NCBI GenBank assembly: GCA_963800065.1
Contig: CAWCZO010000003.1
Location: forward strand, 620,001-684,000
Reading direction: 5' to 3'
DNA: 64,000 nucleotides
From: CAWJFJ01 sp963800065
Lineage (GTDB): Bacteria; Actinomycetota; Acidimicrobiia; Acidimicrobiales; UBA8190
Under the pieces are notes generated by a model. That model worked only from the letters and a program-made list of their open reading frames with translations, searched no databases and was not told where the DNA came from. Both the position numbers and the translations under genes were made by a program. Positions 58,959 to 64,000 of this stretch are shown one piece after another (position 1 is the first letter of the stretch; each line of letters opens with the position of its first letter).

Positions 58959-60101
58959 ATGCGGATCCCTCGTGCGGCACTGCTCACTGCCGGTCTTCTC
59001 TTCGCCGTTGCCACCTTCGCCACGGTGGCCACAACGGCCTCAGCGTCGTCGGCCACGGCCCACCCCAGCAGAACCATCACTCTCAAAATGGCCAGGGCCT
59101 ACAAACCGAAGGCCTCGTTCGGTGGGACCGACGATTACCACTGCACCTTGGTGAACCCCCACATCAAGGAGAACTCCTACGTCATCTCCAGCGAGTTCTT
59201 CCCCGGGAGTGCCGAGGACCACCACGCCATCTTCTTCCTCGTCCCGCCGTCGCTGGCGGCCACCGCCGAGCGCGACAACACTGCCAACGGGGGCAACGGC
59301 TGGACGTGCTTCGGTGAAGCGCCCCTGCCCAATACGGGGCTGGCGCAGATCTCGAACACGCCCTGGCTCGCTGCCTGGGCCCCCGGCGCCGGCCTCGTCA
59401 GATTGCCCAAGGACACCGGGATCCGCCTACCCGCCGGCAGCCTGGTAGTCATGCAGGTCCACTACAACCTGCTCGTCGGGGACAAGCCGGTGAAGAACAA
59501 ACTGGTCCTCCACACGGTGCCCATGACGACACCGCTCCTGCCCTTGAAGCTGGACCTCATGCCCGCCCCGCCCGACGTCCCCTGCCCCGCCGGCGTGACC
59601 GGCCCCCTCTGCAACCGGGCCGCCTCCCTGGCCAACGAGGGCAAGGTCTTCGGTCAGAGCGAGGTCGGCTTCGTGAACACCCTGGAGTCGATCTGCGGGC
59701 GCAACCCGGCCAACCCGCCCGAGGGCGACTCCACCTCCTGCATCTGGCCCGTCTACCAGAGCGGCTACATCGTCATGGCGGGCGCCCACATGCACTTGAC
59801 GGGCGTCTCCTTAACCATGGTCCTCAACCCGGGCACGCCTCAGGCGAAGACGATCCTCGATGTCCCCGCCTACAACTTCCACAACCAGAAGGCCTACAAC
59901 CTGAAGACCCCGGTGGCTGTGGCCCCGGGGGACAAGATCCAGGTCACCTGCACCTACAACCCGAGACTGGCCCAGGAGCTCCCCCTCCTCCGCAAGGTCG
60001 CCCCCCACTTCATCCTCTGGGGTGACGGGTCCTCGGACGAGATGTGCCTGGGTCTCACGTGGACCTCTAAGACACTCCCGAACCGCAGTTACCCCGTCTA
60101 G
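58959..60101 (+). CDS. Exported PHM/DBH-like copper monooxygenase domain protein
   Basis: An exported protein of 380 residues. A signal peptide (MRIPRAALLTAGLLFAVATFATVATTASA) precedes a copper type II ascorbate-dependent monooxygenase fold. Presumed copper ligands match PHM in order and spacing: His88-His89 (EDHHAIFF), His168 (MQVHYN), His277 and His279 (AGAHMHLTG) and Met362 (SSDEMC). Cys pairs (62/117, 209/218, 246/261) fit disulfides. In animals these enzymes hydroxylate peptides or dopamine; the bacterial substrates are not established. The ATG at 58959 begins exactly at the signal peptide. Confidence 0.82.
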   Translation: MRIPRAALLTAGLLFAVATFATVATTASASSATAHPSRTITLKMARAYKPKASFGGTDDYHCTLVNPHIKENSYVISSEFFPGSAEDHHAIFFLVPPSLAATAERDNTANGGNGWTCFGEAPLPNTGLAQISNTPWLAAWAPGAGLVRLPKDTGIRLPAGSLVVMQVHYNLLVGDKPVKNKLVLHTVPMTTPLLPLKLDLMPAPPDVPCPAGVTGPLCNRAASLANEGKVFGQSEVGFVNTLESICGRNPANPPEGDSTSCIWPVYQSGYIVMAGAHMHLTGVSLTMVLNPGTPQAKTILDVPAYNFHNQKAYNLKTPVAVAPGDKIQVTCTYNPRLAQELPLLRKVAPHFILWGDGSSDEMCLGLTWTSKTLPNRSYPV

Positions 60102-60117
60102 ATGACACCCCGTCTAG
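60091..60117 (+). repeat. 11-bp direct duplication across a stop codon
   Basis: ACCCCGTCTAG occurs at 60091-60101 and again at 60107-60117. The first copy contains the stop codon (TAG) of the copper monooxygenase gene. A short slippage duplication is the simplest explanation. Confidence 0.7.
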
Positions 60118-60127
60118 CGGTGGGCGT

Positions 60128-60658
60128 TCAGTCGCTCCGGACCTCCCAGCAGTAGACGAAGTCGCCCCGGTAGGACGGGTCGTAGCGGGCGAGTCGTCGG
60201 ACCAGAAAGTGCGGGTTGCGCTCGACGCGATAGGAGATGCCGAGCGGTCCGGACGGTTCGAAGCCGAAGCGGCCGTAGTAGTCGGGAAAGCCGAGGAGGA
60301 CGATCAACGGGAGTTCCGCCGCTTCAGCCCGGCGAAGCAGCTCGGTCATGAGTGCATGGCCGATGCCCTGGCCTTGACGGGCCGGTGAGACGGCCAGGGG
60401 GGCGACGGCCACCACCTCCCGGCCTCCGAGTTCACCGGTCGCCGCCATCACATGACCGACGATGGAACCATCCTCGATGGCCACCAGCTCGAGGTCGCCA
60501 TAGGTAGCGTCCAGCTCCCAGGTGGAGTCGACGTTGCCCACCTCCTCGAGCCCGTCACGGTCCTCGCTGGAGAAGGCCTCCCCGACCAGTCGGCGGATCA
60601 CCTCTCTGTCCACGGCGACCGCCGTGCGGATGGTGACGTCCGTGGTCATCGGGGTCAT
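60128..60658 (-). CDS. GNAT family N-acetyltransferase
   Basis: An acetyltransferase of 176 residues. The core is VTIRTAVAVDREVIRRLVGEAF, GHVMAATGELGGREVVAVAPLAVSPARQGQGIGHALMTELLRRAEAAELPLIVLLGFPDYYGRFGFEPSGPLGI. The QGQGIG loop binds acetyl-CoA, and the C-terminal LLGFPDYYGRFGFEP places it in the YhbS branch. The ATG at 60658 or 60649 is the start. It converges with the copper monooxygenase gene. Confidence 0.88.
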   Translation of the reverse strand: MTPMTTDVTIRTAVAVDREVIRRLVGEAFSSEDRDGLEEVGNVDSTWELDATYGDLELVAIEDGSIVGHVMAATGELGGREVVAVAPLAVSPARQGQGIGHALMTELLRRAEAAELPLIVLLGFPDYYGRFGFEPSGPLGISYRVERNPHFLVRRLARYDPSYRGDFVYCWEVRSD

Positions 60659-60794
60659 TATCCCGCTCGGGGGCCCTCGCGACGCCGGGAACTGGAAACC
60701 TCTGGTCACCGAGTAGAGATCGTCGAAAGCGGGGCACGATCGACCCGGCCGGTGTGGAATCCTGGGAAGGGAGTGGGGGATCGTCATTCTGGGC

Positions 60795-61268
60795 GTGGGC
60801 GTTCTCAATTTGGTCGGAACCGTGAAGATCATCACCAAGGCCGGTTATTCGGGCTGGTGGATCCTGGTCCCGTTCGGGCCCGTGGTGCAGACGTTCGCCA
60901 CCTCGGTTGTCGGGTCACATGCGGTGGTGTCGGGGATCACGACGAGGTCGTTCGACTTCGCCCCCACCGGGGCCCTGGCCCTCATCGACCTGTCGAGCGT
61001 CATCCTCTCCGAGGTGGTGTTCCTGATCTTCGCCTTCCGCCAATGGCCGGTGCTGCGGGGGCCGAGCCGTTCGGTGATGGCCTGGGAGCGGTCACGGGAT
61101 CAGTTCCTTCCCCTCCCGACGCGGGCGCAGGATCCCGGTTGGTACCAGGTCGGGGTGACCAACAACGATCAGGGCTACTGGGACGGCCAGAGTTGGACGG
61201 CCAGGCGGCGATGGGACGGCGCCGGGTGGTCCGAGGTGGTGGCGGGATCGTCCGAACAGACGTCGTAG
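60795..61268 (+). CDS. DUF2510-containing membrane protein
   Basis: A membrane protein of 157 residues with hydrophobic segments at about 1-15, 20-42 and 58-80, followed by a DUF2510 motif at the C-terminus (DPGWYQVGVTNNDQGYWDGQSWTARRRW). DUF2510 is a short W-rich motif typical of actinobacterial membrane proteins with no assigned function. The GTG at 60795 is used, although the frame is open a little further up (IVILGVGVLNLVG) and the true start could be upstream. It is convergent with the acyl-CoA synthetase gene. Confidence 0.75.
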   Translation: MGVLNLVGTVKIITKAGYSGWWILVPFGPVVQTFATSVVGSHAVVSGITTRSFDFAPTGALALIDLSSVILSEVVFLIFAFRQWPVLRGPSRSVMAWERSRDQFLPLPTRAQDPGWYQVGVTNNDQGYWDGQSWTARRRWDGAGWSEVVAGSSEQTS

Positions 61269-61295
61269 AGGGCGGACGTCCTCGCCGGTCCGTTG

Positions 61296-62912
61296 TCAGC
61301 GACGGGCACCGAGCCGGTCCGCTGCCAGCCGACGGAGGTCCTCGGCGCGGATCTTGGCGTTCCCGGTGAGGACGAAGTCGTCCTCGTCGAAGAAGAGGAC
61401 GTGGCGCGGGATCTTGTAGGAGGCCAGGCGCCCCCGGAGGAAACGGCGGACGCTCTCCTCGTCGACGCCGCGGTCGGGATGGGCCACGGCGCAGACCACG
61501 ACGACCTCCCCGAGGGTGTCGTGGGCCACGCCGACGGCCAGGGCGGTCTTGAGGTCCGGATGGCGGAGCAACTCGTTCTCGATCTCGACGGGAGAGACGT
61601 TGGCGCCTCCGGTCTTGATGAGGTCGTTCGTCCGTCCCACCCAGTGGAGCATGGCGTTGTCGTCGATGAAGCCGGCGTCGCCGGTGGCGAAGAATCCGTC
61701 GACGTCGAAGACCTCCTCGGGGGCGACCTTCAGATAGCCCTTCATGAGCGTCGGGCCCTTGACCCGGATCTCGCCGGGGATCCCCACCGGCTGGAGCTCG
61801 CCGGAATCGAGGTCGACGATGCGGACGACGTTCCCGGGGAGGATCGCCCCCTCGTGCCCGTCCCGCCGGGCCGGGGGGGTGTCGGCCGGGAGGGAGCTGA
61901 TGATGGTGAAGGTCTCGGTGAGCCCGTAGGCGGCTCGCGGGCTCCAGACGTCGTCGATCCGGACCGTCGGATGCCGGCCCAGGCTGGTGAAGGAGACGAC
62001 CTGGCGTAGCGAGGAGAGGTCGCGGCGGAGCCAGTCCGGGTGCGCCTCCAGGGCGGCCAGCTGGTGGGGCCAGGCGTGGGGGGACGTCACTTTCTCCGTC
62101 TCGATCAACGCCAGGGCCTCACCGGCGTCGAAGATCTCCTGGAGGACGAGACAGCCTCCCGCCGCCACCGTTCCCCCCATGACCATGCAGAAGCCGGCCG
62201 TCCAGAAGAAGGGGAAGGCGCTCCAGACCCGGACGGTCGGGTCGAGGCAGAGCTGCTGGGCGAAGCGCCAGCTCTGGAGGGCCGCCGCCCGGTGTCCGTG
62301 GAGGACCCCTTTGGGGACCCCGGTCGATCCCGATGTGTAGATGACCAGTGCATCGTCGAACGGGGAGACGGCACCGGCGCGGGCGTCGAGCTCGTCGTCG
62401 TCGACGGCGTCCCCGGCCGAGAGGAACTCGTCGTAGGAGGGGGTCCCGAAGCAGAGGCGGCGACGGAGATAGGGAAGGTCGGGTTCGATGGCCCGGATCT
62501 GGTCGTCGTAGGTGTGGTGGGCCAGTCGTTGCTGGTGGACGATGATCGCCGTGTCGGAGTGGGCCAGGACGTGGGCGATCTCCGGGGGCTCGAAGAGGGT
62601 GTTGACGGGGACGAGGACGCCGCCGGCCAAGGCCACGCCGAAGGCACCGACCACCCACTCGGGCCGGTTGCCCATGAGCAGGGCCACCCGCGTCCCCTTG
62701 TCCATTCCTGTGGCCACCAGGGCCTTGGCGAACCGACGGGCCTGGAAGGCCAGCTCGGTGTAGCTCCAGTGCAGTTCCGGACCGCCCCGCTCGTGGAAGG
62801 CGATGGCCTCCCGGGCACCGTGACGGGCGACGACGTCGTCGAGGAGGCCGCCGAGGGTCAGGGCGCCGATCCCGGGCTCGGAATCGGCGGGAGGTCCCGT
62901 GAAGGTGGTCAC
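61296..62912 (-). CDS. AMP-dependent acyl-CoA synthetase/ligase
   Basis: An acyl-CoA ligase of 538 residues. Motifs are LVIYTSGSTGVPKGVLHGH (A3), AAYGLTETFTII (A5), DGFFATGDAGFIDDNAMLHWVGRTNDLIKTGGANVSPVEIENEL (A8 hinge) and the C-terminal catalytic Lys in LTGNAKIRAEDL. It activates a carboxylic acid by adenylation and thioesterification. It follows the MaoC-type gene (62974) by 61 bases on the same strand, so both are likely co-transcribed for a shared degradation route. Confidence 0.93.
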   Translation of the reverse strand: MTTFTGPPADSEPGIGALTLGGLLDDVVARHGAREAIAFHERGGPELHWSYTELAFQARRFAKALVATGMDKGTRVALLMGNRPEWVVGAFGVALAGGVLVPVNTLFEPPEIAHVLAHSDTAIIVHQQRLAHHTYDDQIRAIEPDLPYLRRRLCFGTPSYDEFLSAGDAVDDDELDARAGAVSPFDDALVIYTSGSTGVPKGVLHGHRAAALQSWRFAQQLCLDPTVRVWSAFPFFWTAGFCMVMGGTVAAGGCLVLQEIFDAGEALALIETEKVTSPHAWPHQLAALEAHPDWLRRDLSSLRQVVSFTSLGRHPTVRIDDVWSPRAAYGLTETFTIISSLPADTPPARRDGHEGAILPGNVVRIVDLDSGELQPVGIPGEIRVKGPTLMKGYLKVAPEEVFDVDGFFATGDAGFIDDNAMLHWVGRTNDLIKTGGANVSPVEIENELLRHPDLKTALAVGVAHDTLGEVVVVCAVAHPDRGVDEESVRRFLRGRLASYKIPRHVLFFDEDDFVLTGNAKIRAEDLRRLAADRLGARR

Positions 62913-62973
62913 GGCGCGACCGGTCCGGTGCGACGCGGTGGGGGACGACCGGCTCGACCGGGACGCCGGGCGA

Positions 62974-64000
62974 CTAGCTCGGCAGTTCCACCGTGACGGG
63001 ACCCTTGGCCATGATGGAACCGTCCTGATTGGTCATGGTGACCTCCAAGACGACCAGGGCGGCGCCGAGCGTCGGGTCGTGGCGCGTCTCGGCGACCTCG
63101 GCGTCGAGAAGGGTGAGGTCGCCGTCGAAGGCGGGAAAGCGGTACTGGACGTTGGAGTGGCGGATGTATCCGCTGTCCCCGGCCCAGGCCCCGACGTAGT
63201 CGAGGACCCACGCGCCCATCGAGGCTCCGTAGCCGTAGCCGCGGGGCATCCCGATGAGCCGGGCGTGCTCCTCGTCGGTGTGTCCGCGCGAGGGACCGTG
63301 GTAGAGGCCGTCGCCGAGTTCGGGGTCGTCCTTGGCCCCGTCGAGGTCACGGTCCATCTCGGGGAGCCAGCCCGCCTCCTGGAGATGATCGGGGCCCTCG
63401 TGGACACTCGAACCCCAGACGGTGAAGGTGTAGGCGCGCCACTCGCTGGCCAGACTGGGTAGCGAATGCGGTCCGATGGGACGGGTGGGGAGCCTCTGGC
63501 CGACGGTCACCTCTTCGAAGGCGGGGCTCTTGGCGCCGGCGCGACTGCGGATCCAGTCCATCCGTTGGGTCTCGATGTCGGCCAGCTGCTTCTCGGTCCA
63601 GGTGGGCAGGGGAGCGGCCTCGGCGAAGAAGCCCTTGTCCCGGGCCACATCGGCGCGGTAACGGACCGCCGTCGACCACTGGCGGGCGATGCGCTCGCCG
63701 CGTTGGTTGGTGTAGATCGTCTCGCCGCGCGAGAACATGGTCGGCCCGGCGAATTTCGTGTCGGAGACCTTGTAGTCGACGAAACGCCGGCGCATCCGGA
63801 GATGGTCACCGGGGTAGACCCGGGGACCGCCGAACCACCACTGGTCGCCACCGAAGATCATGTGGGTACCGGGGATGTTGCCGACGATGGCCGGACCGGC
63901 CCCGTGGCCGACGTCACAGCAGATGGTGAAGGACTGGGGGGCGACGATGCGACCGAAGACCGTCCTCGCCGCGTAGTCGTCGTCGTAGTGGAGAGGGTTC
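62974..64000 (-). CDS. MaoC/FAS1-like dehydratase domain protein, 5' end missing
   Basis: A gene that enters from the right edge; 341 residues plus stop are visible. The first hot-dog half has NPLHYDDDYAARTVFGRIVAPQSFT, GNIPGTHMIFGGDQWWFGGPRVYPGDHLRMRRRFVDYKV and FSRGETIYTNQRGERIARQWS. The second half has LPTRPIGPHSLPSLASEWRAYTF, then YGYGASMGAWVLDYVGAWAGDSGYIRHSNVQYRFPAFDGDLT. This is a two-domain hydratase like the split pair at 16587/17126, and it probably acts on an acyl-CoA made by the ligase downstream. The frame is open to base 63999 without a start, so it is truncated by the window. Confidence 0.83.
   Translation of the reverse strand, partial: NPLHYDDDYAARTVFGRIVAPQSFTICCDVGHGAGPAIVGNIPGTHMIFGGDQWWFGGPRVYPGDHLRMRRRFVDYKVSDTKFAGPTMFSRGETIYTNQRGERIARQWSTAVRYRADVARDKGFFAEAAPLPTWTEKQLADIETQRMDWIRSRAGAKSPAFEEVTVGQRLPTRPIGPHSLPSLASEWRAYTFTVWGSSVHEGPDHLQEAGWLPEMDRDLDGAKDDPELGDGLYHGPSRGHTDEEHARLIGMPRGYGYGASMGAWVLDYVGAWAGDSGYIRHSNVQYRFPAFDGDLTLLDAEVAETRHDPTLGAALVVLEVTMTNQDGSIMAKGPVTVELPS

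Noticed and set aside
1..64000. CRISPR array, rRNA operon, intact insertion sequence
   Set aside because: No regularly spaced palindromic repeats, rRNA-like sequence, or complete transposase with terminal inverted repeats were seen on either strand.

Overview
The window reads as chromosomal DNA of a high-G+C actinobacterium. Class Acidimicrobiia is the best guess, but this is inference. Pointers are the dense FadE/FadD/MaoC-type acyl-CoA genes, F420-type (LLM) oxidoreductases, an MptB-like mannosyltransferase, DUF2510/GWWQ-type membrane proteins, and two secreted G1 (glutamic) peptidases, a family common in acid-tolerant microbes. Many genes start with GTG and overlap the previous stop by 1-4 bases.

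Layout. 0-4.6 kb: end of a DUF503 gene, a GMC oxidoreductase with its small subunit, an alpha/beta hydrolase and a BNR/YCF48-like exported protein. 4.6-20.5 kb: lipid and acyl-CoA metabolism (acyl-CoA dehydrogenases, enoyl-CoA hydratase, a coupled operon of acyl-CoA dehydrogenase, CoA-transferase, split MaoC hydratase and a second acyl-CoA dehydrogenase), with signal peptidase I, a first G1 peptidase, a CocE-type hydrolase and a metallopeptidase. 20.5-24.7 kb: an MFS exporter, a PIG-L deacetylase and small membrane or flavin-fold proteins.

24.7-30.2 kb is an accessory patch with visibly lower G+C and poor coding density. It holds a Doc-like toxin with a 43-residue candidate antitoxin, an internally deleted tyrosine integrase, tRNA-Arg(CCT), a serine-recombinase C-terminal relic, a GH1-type glycosidase and a damaged DUF1971 cupin. 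It looks like a decayed integration hot spot. 30.1-35.7 kb has an LLM oxidoreductase divergent from a PIG-L deacetylase, a GT1 glycosyltransferase, a COG4705 membrane protein and MptB, then a 14-bp minisatellite.

36.3-43.6 kb is a compact c-di-GMP-type cluster: an HD-GYP protein with an extracellular FN3 region, two convergent single-pass membrane proteins with exported domains (one LppX-like), a YuxH-type EAL/HDOD protein and an EAL protein. No GGDEF protein is present in the window. 43.6-49.5 kb carries a GH13 alpha-glucosidase, a GNAT-like protein, a PaaK-like adenylating enzyme, an APH-family kinase and a Fur/Zur regulator. 49.7-52.8 kb has the second G1 peptidase and an ECF sigma factor followed by a membrane protein ending in about 55 Gly-Thr dipeptides.

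53.0-64.0 kb returns to metabolism: two acyl-CoA synthetases, a dienelactone hydrolase coupled to a ThDP enzyme, a UBP zinc-finger protein, a zinc alcohol dehydrogenase, an exported PHM-like copper monooxygenase, a GNAT enzyme, a DUF2510 protein and a MaoC-type hydratase cut by the right edge.

The best candidates for something undescribed are the HD-GYP/FN3 surface-signalling cluster and the sigma factor with its (Gly-Thr)n membrane partner. All family assignments come from reading motifs by eye; no database search was run.
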